DNA from: Ekhidna lutea | GTDB taxonomy: Bacteria; Bacteroidota; Bacteroidia; Cytophagales; Cyclobacteriaceae | DNA length: 64,000 nucleotides | Assembly (NCBI RefSeq): GCF_900188325.1 | Contig: NZ_FZPD01000006.1 | Location: 186,001-250,000 of the forward strand | Direction of reading: 5' to 3' | Shown here: positions 33,070 through 42,900 of the stretch, piece by piece | Position numbering within the stretch: position 1 is the stretch's first letter | How the letters are laid out: every line of letters begins with the position of its first letter | The notes under the pieces: generated by a model | Database searches by the model: none | Told to the model about the DNA's origin: nothing | What the model saw: only the letters and a program-made list of their open reading frames with translations | Program-made: the position numbers and the translations under genes

Positions 33070-34428
33070 ATGAAAAATTTAATAACCCTCCTGCTACTGC
33101 TCCCGACACTTTCTTTTTCGCAGCATGAAGAGATGATCAAGAAGATTTATGATGAAACACTCACGGATGGGCATGTGTATGAAAACCTACGTGTGTTGTG
33201 TAAAGACATAGGTAATCGTCTTTCAGGATCTCCTGAAGCTGCTGCAGCCGTGGAATACACCAGGCAACTCATGGAGTCATACGGTTTTGATACGGTGTAT
33301 TTACAACCGGTGATGGTGCCTCACTGGGTAAGAGGTAAGAAAGAGGTCGTACGGGCAATCAACTCAGAAAAGCATGGGACTTTTGAAATGAATGCGCTTG
33401 CTCTGGGCAATTCTGTTGGAACCGGTTCGGATGGCATCCTGGCAGAGGTGATTGAAGTCAGCGGGATCGATGAAGTCAATGAGCTGGGGAAAAAAGTGGA
33501 AGGAAAAATTGTGTTCTACAATGGCGAGATGGACCCTACTATCATTAATACCTTCGGTGCATATGGAGGGGCTGTTATTCAGCGGTCATCCGGCGCTTCT
33601 GAAGCAGCTAAATTCGGCGCAAAAGCTATCATTATTCGTTCGGTAACCAACCGGCAGGATGATATACCTCATACCGGATCACTTCGTTACAAACCGCTCA
33701 TTAATCAAATACCGGCCGTTGCAATCAGTACCAACGACGCTGATAAACTAAGTCAGGTATTAAAGGAACAAAAACTGAAGGTGTATATAGAGACTCACTG
33801 CAAACAGCTACCCGATGTTCTTTCTTACAATGTCATTGGAGAGTTACGTGGTTCTGAGTTTCCCGATGAAATTATTGCAGTTGGTGGTCACCTGGACTCA
33901 TGGGATGTGGGCGAAGGAGCACACGATGATGGTGCAGGTTGTATGCAGGCCATTGAGGCCGTTCGATTGTTTAAAGCGCTGGGAATCACTCCCAAACGAA
34001 CACTTCGTGCGGTGATGTGGATGAATGAAGAAAATGGCTTGAGAGGTGGACGTGAATATGCACGGGTAGCGAAAGAAAAAAATGAAAAGCACATTGCTGC
34101 TTTGGAGTCTGATTCCGGAGGCTTTCAGCCGCTGGGTTTCTCAATGTCCGGCACAGACGAGCAAAAAGATCAGGTAAAAAAATGGAGGGATTACTTTACC
34201 CCTTACCGGGTATGGGATTTTACACAAAATGGTGGTGGAGCAGATATTGGTCCCTTAAGTCCACAGGGCACCTTACTCATTGGATTACGGCCAAGCACTC
34301 AACGATACTTTATTTATCATCACACACCTGCGGATGTGTTTGAAGTCGTAGACCAGCGAGAGCTCGAGCTCGGGGCTGCAAGCATGGGTGCGATGATGTA
34401 TCTGTTGGATCAGGAAGGGTTGAAATAG
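33070..34428 (+). CDS. M28-family aminopeptidase/carboxypeptidase Q-like, secreted
   Basis: 452 residues. Signal peptide (MKNLITLLLLLPTLSFS) precedes a co-catalytic two-zinc peptidase. Ligands are visible: GGHLDSWDVG, HDDGAGC, NEENGLRGG, ESDSGGF and YHHTPADV. Between the first 110 residues and the zinc domain is a PA-like insert (about 115-245). It should remove single residues from peptides outside the cytoplasm. It stands alone; the following 290 bp carry palindromes. Confidence 0.9.
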   Translation: MKNLITLLLLLPTLSFSQHEEMIKKIYDETLTDGHVYENLRVLCKDIGNRLSGSPEAAAAVEYTRQLMESYGFDTVYLQPVMVPHWVRGKKEVVRAINSEKHGTFEMNALALGNSVGTGSDGILAEVIEVSGIDEVNELGKKVEGKIVFYNGEMDPTIINTFGAYGGAVIQRSSGASEAAKFGAKAIIIRSVTNRQDDIPHTGSLRYKPLINQIPAVAISTNDADKLSQVLKEQKLKVYIETHCKQLPDVLSYNVIGELRGSEFPDEIIAVGGHLDSWDVGEGAHDDGAGCMQAIEAVRLFKALGITPKRTLRAVMWMNEENGLRGGREYARVAKEKNEKHIAALESDSGGFQPLGFSMSGTDEQKDQVKKWRDYFTPYRVWDFTQNGGGADIGPLSPQGTLLIGLRPSTQRYFIYHHTPADVFEVVDQRELELGAASMGAMMYLLDQEGLK

Positions 34429-34718
34429 AAGCGTATATTTGAAATAGACCTTACGATTATCGAGTGCTGTTCATATACTACAAAAAACGCTTTTATAATT
34501 GTGAATCAATTAGTTATAAAAAAGCGCGTCAAAATGTATAAGGTAGCTAAACGCCACTAGTGGCGTTAATGTTAAGGTTGACAACAACCGATAAAATAGC
34601 CTCTAATCGAAATAAAAAATACTAAACACTACAACTAAGCATACATCTATTCTTTTAACGAAATTCCTATACAGCAAAAGTTTAATCTAAAACCGAATAA
34701 AAATGACCAGTAGTTCAA
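34429..34718. other. Intergenic region with an 18-bp perfect palindrome
   Basis: No gene is seen. An imperfect inverted repeat of about 14 bp lies around 34484-34526, with one arm CGCTTTTATAATTG. At 34550-34567 is the perfect palindrome AACGCCACTAGTGGCGTT. The latter lies 150 bp before the LytTR gene and has no T-run, so an operator is likelier than a terminator. Confidence 0.5.
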
Positions 34719-35459
34719 ATGAATAAACTGAATCCATCTATCAAATACCATTTACTGGTAGGTTTATTCTTTGCCCTATGGGGTTTCCTCTTCATGTATA
34801 TGGTGAAACCCTTTAGTGATCAAACAACTGGGTTCATTTTTTGGATTCGGTCCAGCATAGGATTCAATTTGATCGCGTTCATAACCTATGGACTTATAGC
34901 TGTGATCCAAAAGGCAATTTTTGAAAAAATCCAGAGATGGTCTGTTGGCCTTGAAGTTAGCACGCTATTATTTTTTTACATCATTCATACTATCGGCACA
35001 TTTGCGCTGTATAAAAGCCCAATAATTAATGGTGGCTATACTTTCCTTGAATGGAACACCGAAATCATGTTGAGGGCGGCAATTGTAAACCTAACTATCC
35101 TGGCCATTGCCAGAAGCTACCTTATCAAACTAATACCTGAAAAGGAGGACACCCTGACCATAAAGGGAGATAATAAACTAGATATATTAAAAATTAAGAA
35201 GGCAGAATTGATCTGTGTATCCAATGCACAAAACTATGTCGAGATCTTCTACACCCAAAGCAATACGCTCCATTCCAAACTCATTCGCACCTCATTAAGG
35301 AACTTAAAAGCGGAATTTAATTTCTTATTGCAAGTACACCGCTCACACCTCATCAACCCCACTCATTTCAAGTCATGGAAAGACTCAAACACCATATACC
35401 TGACCGAAATAGAGCTTCCCGTTTCCAAAACTTTCAATAAGGAACTTCTGTCTGCATAG
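34719..35459 (+). CDS. Membrane-anchored LytTR transcription regulator
   Basis: 246 residues. Four predicted membrane helices (about 12-30, 47-64, 78-97, 112-128) replace the usual receiver domain. The C-terminal 100 residues are a LytTR DNA-binding domain: IKKAELICVSNAQNYVEIFY, then IRTSLRNLKAEFNFLLQVHRSHLINPTHF. Membrane sensing linked directly to DNA binding is typical of this group in Bacteroidota. The CPBP protease gene next to it, with repeated motifs between the two, is a likely target or partner. Confidence 0.85.
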   Translation: MNKLNPSIKYHLLVGLFFALWGFLFMYMVKPFSDQTTGFIFWIRSSIGFNLIAFITYGLIAVIQKAIFEKIQRWSVGLEVSTLLFFYIIHTIGTFALYKSPIINGGYTFLEWNTEIMLRAAIVNLTILAIARSYLIKLIPEKEDTLTIKGDNKLDILKIKKAELICVSNAQNYVEIFYTQSNTLHSKLIRTSLRNLKAEFNFLLQVHRSHLINPTHFKSWKDSNTIYLTEIELPVSKTFNKELLSA

Positions 35460-35466
35460 TTTTTTG

Positions 35467-35536
35467 TACCTAAAATCGGGGCTTTCCTACCAGTCGATTT
35501 TACGGTAGAATCTTTATACCTAAAAGTGGCACTTTT
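35467..35536 (+). promoter_or_regulatory. Repeated motifs between LytTR and CPBP genes
   Basis: TACCTAAAA occurs at 35467-35475 and again at 35517-35525, 50 bp apart. The second copy overlaps a 15-bp palindrome AAAAGTGGCACTTTT (35522-35536). Two spaced direct elements are what a dimeric LytTR regulator would bind. The CPBP start is 76 bp further on. Confidence 0.4.
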
Positions 35537-35612
35537 GTACCAAAACATACTTAATGTGTCAATTGAGCAGATTTTTGATTCACCTTTGTTTCAAATCAAA
35601 AAACAAAGGACA

Positions 35613-36275
35613 ATGAACAAAATCACCTTACGACAAATATTAATACCATTAATCACTGTTTCTATCATTTGCTTTTTATGGTTTGGACCAATGGAAAGAA
35701 TGATCATAGAGAATATCATTATTTCTGTACTAATCATTATAGCTAATTATATAGAATATAAAGGAAAGCCATTTTCAGCCCTTGGCTTTAAACGTGAAAA
35801 TTTCAATTTCAAAAACATCTTCGTGATGGCTCCAATAGTTGCATTAGGGCTCTTTGCATTGTATGCCTTTGTATTAGTTCCTGGAATTACGATACTTACT
35901 GGGGCTCCTATAGATTATTCTAATTTTGATCAATTGGAAGGAAACCTTGCTGCCTGTTTAATTGCTTTACCGATAGTATGGCTTACTGCGGGGTTTGGAG
36001 AAGAAATAATCTTTCGCGGTTATTTTATGCGACAATTCGTGAAATTCTTTGGTGATAGCAAAGCCAGTATTATGCTTAACATTATCCTATTTGCTTGCTT
36101 TTTTGGTTTTATGCATAGCCAGCAGGGGATTACAGGGCAACTTGTTACAGGAACTGTAGGAGCTCTCTTGGCCCTGATTTTCTACTTACGTAAATACGAT
36201 TTGTGGTTTGTTATTGCTGTACATGGTATTTTTGACACCATTGCTTTAATATGTATTTACTTTGGTTTGGCGTAA
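35613..36275 (+). CDS. CPBP family intramembrane protease
   Basis: 220 residues from ATG 35613 (MNKITLRQILIPLI). Six to eight helices. Motif 1 is GFGEEIIFRGYF (the EExxxR glutamates), motif 2 is FMHSQQG, and motif 3 is AVHGIFDT, so the Abi/Rce1-type catalytic residues are complete. These act as membrane proteases or as immunity factors for peptides. The frame extends back to a GTG at 35526, but that would run through the palindrome, so the ATG is chosen. Confidence 0.88.
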   Translation: MNKITLRQILIPLITVSIICFLWFGPMERMIIENIIISVLIIIANYIEYKGKPFSALGFKRENFNFKNIFVMAPIVALGLFALYAFVLVPGITILTGAPIDYSNFDQLEGNLAACLIALPIVWLTAGFGEEIIFRGYFMRQFVKFFGDSKASIMLNIILFACFFGFMHSQQGITGQLVTGTVGALLALIFYLRKYDLWFVIAVHGIFDTIALICIYFGLA

Positions 36276-36465
36276 TGATATTAGCAATAATCTCATGAAT
36301 AAGGCAATTGTCAACAAACACTATCGTCTATAAGCAAGCTAATGGAAAAAAGGCGAACAGGTAACAGCCTTTAGATTCACCCCATTGAACTATTCCAAAG
36401 TCAGTGAAAAACTTTCAACTATCTTTTGCGTGAGGCAGTTTTTACCTTCAAGGCTCAGTCACTAA

Positions 36466-36918
36466 TCAAAACCACCTCCTCACTTTCGTGCAATAATCTT
36501 CATAGTCTTTGCCAAAGATTTTGGTTAGGGAAGCTTCTTCCGGTTTGATCTGAAATATGGTCATATACCAAAAGAAAAACAGGATGCCTATCACAGCAAT
36601 CGGACTGCCAATCCGAATCCAACCACCTATTAATACCAGCCCCATCCCCAGGTACATCGGATTTCTGGTGTACTGATAGATGCCTCGTGTGACTAGCGAA
36701 GATGCTTTCTCCGGGCGCAAAGGATCTACAGTTGTGCCTTTCATCCGGAAAGAAATGATACCGGAAAAGGCACATAGGACGCCTATACCGAGAAAAATTC
36801 TCGAAAGCATCGTTTGGTATTGAAAAGAGTAAACCACTTCAGCTGTGAGGTAATAAACCCCAAACATGATGCCTAGGCTGAGAAAGAAAATGATTACCGG
36901 AGGTATTTTTAGTTTCAT
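36466..36918 (-). CDS. Isoprenylcysteine methyltransferase-like membrane methyltransferase
   Basis: 150 residues from ATG 36918, four to five helices. The conserved LVTRGIYQYTRNPMYLGM, then KPEEASLTKIFGKDYEDYCTKVRRWF, is the SAM-binding signature of the ICMT/PEMT-like family. In bacteria these methylate small lipids or unknown substrates. The gene runs leftward, downstream of the terminator of the giant Ig-repeat gene. Confidence 0.85.
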   Translation of the reverse strand: MKLKIPPVIIFFLSLGIMFGVYYLTAEVVYSFQYQTMLSRIFLGIGVLCAFSGIISFRMKGTTVDPLRPEKASSLVTRGIYQYTRNPMYLGMGLVLIGGWIRIGSPIAVIGILFFFWYMTIFQIKPEEASLTKIFGKDYEDYCTKVRRWF

Positions 36919-36940
36919 AAAGGGAAGATAGTAAAACACA

Positions 36941-36968
36941 AAAAAAGGCCACTCCTCGAGTGGCCTTT
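36941..36968 (-). terminator. Terminator of the giant Ig-repeat gene
   Basis: 10-bp stem AAAGGCCACT/AGTGGCCTTT (36944-36953 with 36959-36968) with a 5-base loop. On the minus strand it is followed by a run of seven T. It lies 30 bp after the stop codon at 36998. Confidence 0.9.
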
Positions 36969-36997
36969 AGCCATAGCCTCAGCTAAAGCTGCCTTAG

Positions 36998-39900
36998 TTA
37001 TTTTTTCACAATTCGTTTAAGCACTTGTTTTTTAGACCGATCTGTGATCTGAATCAGGTACAACCCCTGCTCAATTTCACCGAAACTGATTGCTGTATTT
37101 CCGGATACTAAATCCCATGATTTTATCCGAACACCGCCTAGTGTGTATAATTCAACTGATTCTAAATTTTGACCATCAATAAATAGCTTGTTAGCCACCG
37201 GATTCGGATAAATAGTTACAACAACCTTTTCACTTAAGCCTGTTGGAATTTCTTCAGCTTCAATCACCAGCTCCTGCGATATATCCTCTGCTGTCTCATA
37301 GTTGTCATTTCCAGCTTGGCTTGCTGTGATCGTTGTTGTTCCTGCACCAACAATCGTCACCATGCTTCCCGATATAGTGGCAACACTTACATCTGAACTG
37401 GTGAATGTGATCGGGTTGCCAGAATCACCTCCAGTAGCTACCAGCTCAAAATCAGCATCGCCAAAGGTCTTAGCTTCTATAGCTTCAAAACTGATCGTTT
37501 GACTTTGCTTACCTACTATCAATTCTTGAGTGACATCCGTAGCTGCTTCATAAGTGTCATCTCCACCCTGACTTGCGGTGATCGTTGTTGTGCCTGCACC
37601 TACAATCGTTACCATACTTCCCGAAACTGTCGCTACGCTCTCGTCTGAACTGATGAACGCGACCGGATTACCGGAATCACCTCCTGTGGCAACCAGCTCA
37701 AAATCAGGGTCTCCAAAGGTCTTGGATTCTATCGCCTCAAAACTGAGCGTTTGACTTTGTTTACCTACAATTAGCTCTTGATTTACATCAGTAGCAGCTT
37801 CATAGTTATCATTACCTACCTGACTTGCGGTGATCGTTGTTGTGCCTGCGCCTACAATCGTCACCATGCTTCCCGATACAATCGTAACACCCTCGTCTGA
37901 ACTGGTGAACGTAATCGGATTACCTGAATCACCTCCGGTGGCGAACAACTCAAAATCAGCGTCTCCAAAGGTCTTGGATTCTATAGCTTCAAAACTGATC
38001 GTTTGACTTTGCTTGCCTACTATCAGCTCTTGAGTGACATCTGTAGCAGTTTCATAAGTGTCATTTCCAGCCTGACTTGCGGTAATCGTTGTTGCACCTG
38101 CACCTACAATCGTCACCGTACTTCCCGATACAGTCGCGACACTCTCATCTGAACTGGTGAACGTTACCGAATTGTCCGAATCACCTCCTGTGACGACCAG
38201 CTCAAAATCCGTATCTCCAAAGGTCTTGGGTTCTATAGCTTCAAAAGTGATCGTTTGACTTTGTTTACCAACTATCACCTCCTGAGTTACATCAGTAGCA
38301 GCTTCATAGTTATCACTCCCTGCCTGACTCGCGGTAATCACTGTTGAGCCTGCGCCTACAATCGTCACCATGCTTCCCGAAACAATCGCAACACTCTCGT
38401 CTGAACTGATGAACGTTACCGGGTTACCTGAATCACCTCCTGTGGCGACCAGTTCAAAATCAGCGTCTCCAAAGGTCTTGGATTCTATAGCTTCAAAACT
38501 GATCGTTTGACTTTGCTTGCCTACTATCAGCTCTTGAGTGACATCTGTAGCAGCTTCATAAGTGTCATTTCCAGCCTGACTTGCGGTAATCGCTGTTGTG
38601 CCTGCGCCTACGATTGTCACCGTGTTGCTCGATACAGTCGCGACACTCTCATCTGAACTGGTGAACGTTACCGGATTGCCGGAATCACCTCCGGTGGCGA
38701 CCAGCTCAAAATCAGGGTCTCCATAGGACTTGGATTCTATCGCCTCAAGAGTGATCGTTTGACTTTGCTTGCCTACTATCAATTCTTGAGTTGCATCAGT
38801 CGCAGCTTCATAAGTGTCATTCCCTGCCTGACTTGCAGTAATCGTTGTTGCACCCGCGCCTACAATCGTCACCGTACTTCCCGATACAGTCGCGACACTC
38901 TCTTCTGAACTGGTGAACGTTACCGGATTACCGGAATCACCTCCAGTGGCGACCAGTTCAAAATCAGCATCTCCAAAGGACTTGGATTCTATCGCCTCAA
39001 AAGTGATCGTTTGACTTTGCTTGCCTACTATCAATTCTTGAGTTGCATCAGTAGCAGCTTCATAAGTGTCATTCCCTGCCTGACTTGCGGTAATCGTTGT
39101 TGCACCCGCGCCTACAATCGTCACCGTACTTCCCGATACAGTCGCGACACTCTCATCTGAACTGATGAAAGTAACCGGATTGCCGGAATTACCACCTGTA
39201 GCTATAAGATCGAACGTTGGATCATCTATGTACTTGGCTTCAAGTGGTGTAAAGATGATGGATTGACTCGCCTTTTCCACAATCAAATCTTGGCTCACGT
39301 TTGCCGCTGCATTATACGTATCATCACCCGACTGAATGGCAGTAATGGTGGTGGTTCCAGCACCAAGAATAGTTACTGTATAACCATCTACCATGGCCAC
39401 ATTTTCGTTGGAGCTGGCATACGTAACCTCAAGGTTGGAACTGCTACTGGCCGTCAAATCAAAGTCAACATCTCCGTAAACTTTATTGGCTAGCGCTTCA
39501 AACGTGATCGTCTGATCCAGCTTGTCGGTTTGAAACGTATTGCTGAGCGTACTCGAACTAATATTCCCAACGTCATCCTCCGCTACATAGAACAGCTCAT
39601 ACTCCTGCCCGGCACTCAACCCTGTCACCATAAAACTTACTACCTCCCCTTCTGTGGCCACAACCTTCGATCCGGAAATTAAAGCTGCCTGATCGGTTTC
39701 CGTTTTACCCGTTTTCACCTGGGCTGGTGACGGACTGGTAACGATGCTGCCGTCCAAGACGAAGTAAAAGGTGCCCGCCTCGTCTAAGGAGAATGAAAAA
39801 GTAGCTTCTTCAGAAGTAACAGACACTTCAGTCAGGAACGTAGGTGTTATGGCCGGTGCTTTTAGGTCAGCAGTAGTAGCAAATAGCTTCACCGGCGTAC

Positions 39901-42900
39901 CGCTGCTGTTCGAATGTTCATCCTCTGCCACCACATAAAAGTCGTATGCTACCTCTGAAGTCAAGCCAGAAAGACTAAGCACGCCCAATTCGTTCATGGT
40001 CAGCGACAATGAGTTGGAGCTTATAGCCAGACTACCATCGCTATTATTTCCTGCTTTCACCTGAGCAAAAGAGGGTGCCGTTTCTCCTGAAAGTTGCGCT
40101 ACTCCATAAATGGTGCCCCCTTCATTTATTTTCACTTCAATATCTACAACTGTCTCATCAATTGCCAAGATTGTCGGAAACCCACTTACAAATTCAGGAA
40201 CGATATCATCAATCGTTGTAAAATCAATCTTCACTGCTACAGGCTGAAGGTTTTCACTCGCATCTTCTGCAACCAACCACACATCGTATTCACGGTCTTC
40301 GGTCAGCCCCGTGAGTGTAAAGCCGGTTGCGCTGGCATCTACAAACCCCTCATCCAGCGCGCCAAAATTGTTTCCGTTTTTGAGATTTGCCGGAAAACGT
40401 GTGGTACTGCTACTGCCAAAAACCGCATAGTACACTTTACCTGTTTCCTCATTCAAATCGATCAGTACCTCTGCTTCCAGGGATGAAATGGTGCCCATCT
40501 TAGGATAAGTACCACTCCACTCGGGTGCGGTACGATCATCGGTGACCACATCTAGTTTGGTCACGAACGGAGATAGGTTAAAGCTTTCATCTGCCACAGC
40601 CAGGTATATATCATAGGCCGTTGATTCTGCTAACCCGCTGATTTGCGATTGACTGTTTTCAACTCCAGCCTCCAGCGAGAATGCTGATCCGCTTTTAAAT
40701 GCTGCCGAACCACTGGCATTGTTTCCGTTTTTGATTTGGTCTGGCGTTGGCTCTGAGCTACCATCCGGTTCTACGACATAGTACACATTGCCATTTTCGG
40801 TAAGCTGAAGAAAAAGCTTGTAAGCACCGCAGCAGAAATAGTCAAACTGGGGATAACCCGTATCAAAAGTTACCGTGACGCCCGCTCCCACAGTAAGCGA
40901 TCTGTTCACCGTGGGTGCTGCAGTATAGGTAGCATCTCCTGCCTGATCTGCAGATATCGTGGTAGTTCCTTCTCCCACGATACTCACCGTACTGCCGGTC
41001 ACTGTCGCCACTGCAGTGTTTGAACTCATGTAAGTAACTGTCAGATTGCTACTGGCTGTGGCCGTCAAATCAAAGTCAGCATCTTGCACCGTTTTATCCG
41101 GAATCGGATCAAATGTGATTGTTTGACTTAGTTTATCGACCGTAAAAGATTGCGCTTGGCTAGTGGCTGAATGGTAATACGCATCTCCTTCCTGTGAAGC
41201 CGAGAGCGTAGTGGTGCCAGCTCCTATAATATTCAGAACCGATCCTGTGATATCCGCGACTGAAGTTTGAGAACTTACTACTGTTGGGCTAAGGCCCGAT
41301 GATACGGTGATATAATCCCAAATCTGAAAGTCATCATCTGTGACTAGTTTGTTGGGAACGGGCGAAAAAGTAATGGTCTGATTGGCTTTTTCTACAGTCA
41401 GTGCTTGATCTACATCCGAAGCAGCATTCCAATCACTATTCCCACCAAGACTTGCGGTTATAGTGATGGTTCCTGGTTTCTTTGGATCCACGTTTCCAAG
41501 GGAAAGCACCGCAGCGATCAAATCATCCGAACCCGACCAACTGATTTGGCGTCCACTTTTTGTAGAGGCTAAGTTATCCAGATCAAAATCAGCCACATTC
41601 CATACCACATTGTCCAATGCGTTGAATGTAATAACATCATCGCCTTTATTGACCGTGAGGGTGCGCTCCACATTGGGGGCGGCATTCCATTCGGCATCCC
41701 CAGACTGACTGGCTGTAATGGTGACCGTACCGGCTTTTAGGGGGGTGGCCATACCATCTACAATTTGCAAAATATCTGTTGGATTTGCTTGGTAGCTTAC
41801 TGCCAAGCCGGAACTGGCTGTAGCTCCCAAATCAAAGGCGGCTGCTCCTACTTTGGTGTTTGACGGCTGGTTAAATGTGATGGTCTGATCCCGCACGATG
41901 TACACATCTTTGGTAATTGTGGAGGTGGTCTCTCCCGTGCATGGATTAACAATTCGCACGCCTACCTGCCCACTGGTGGCATCAGCCGGAACAGCGACAG
42001 TCACATTTACGGTGGTGTAATTGGTGACTTCCCACCCGGCAGGCAGCACCCACTCGAAGAAAGAGTCTAGCTCATCATCTCCGCCTGAGTAACCACTCAA
42101 ATTGAATGAACCTGTGCCTCCCGCATCTGTGAAGCTGGATGGGCCATTTAGTGTGAATCCACCGACATAGGTTTCAAGCGCACTCATGTCATACAGACTA
42201 CAGGGTCTTAGCGTAAGCAATTTGCCCCCGGACTCTACATTGTCATTATTTCGGGAAGCGACACGCATCGTGTATTCATCCCCGCTGAGGTTCGCCGCAG
42301 TAAAATCGTACGAGGTGTTCGGGCCATTGTAAGCATTGAATGTGGTGCCAGGATTCCAGGAAACCTCATACGTCAACGCATGACTCACTGCTTTTACATC
42401 GTCATTGGCCCAGTTGATTTGAATCACCGGACTGGTGCCATGATTAGCAACGATCACCGGTTGCAGCAGTTTTGGTGCTACTGGTGCTGCCTCGAGAAAA
42501 GACACATTTACTTCATCGCTGGCCGGGCAGCCTTGATTGTTTCTGACAGCCACTGAATACGTGCCGTCTGTAGTCACCTGAATGGTGCGTGAGGTAGCCC
42601 CAGTCGACCATTCGTAAGACTGGCCAATAGGTAAGGACGCCCCCAGTGTTTCGGTTTGCCCTTCTGTAGAAACAATGTCTTCTCCTAGATCAACACTTGG
42701 TGGACCGGAGCATTGTGCATAGGCATACGTACTGCTGCCGCTGCTGCCCACTAAAATATTCTCCCCATTTGCCCCTTGTACCATTTGGTGAATCGTATTT
42801 GACCCTGAGTTAAAATGCGAAACATCCGTCTGATTTCCATCGGTATCAAAGCTGGCCGATCCAGGATGACTGGTGCCCGACTCTACGACCTTTCCTCCTA

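Noticed and set aside
37270-39537. Regular repeats that could be taken for a CRISPR-like array
   Set aside because: The 252-bp period is in frame inside one long protein gene, and the units encode Ig-like domains; there are no short repeats with unique spacers and no cas genes.
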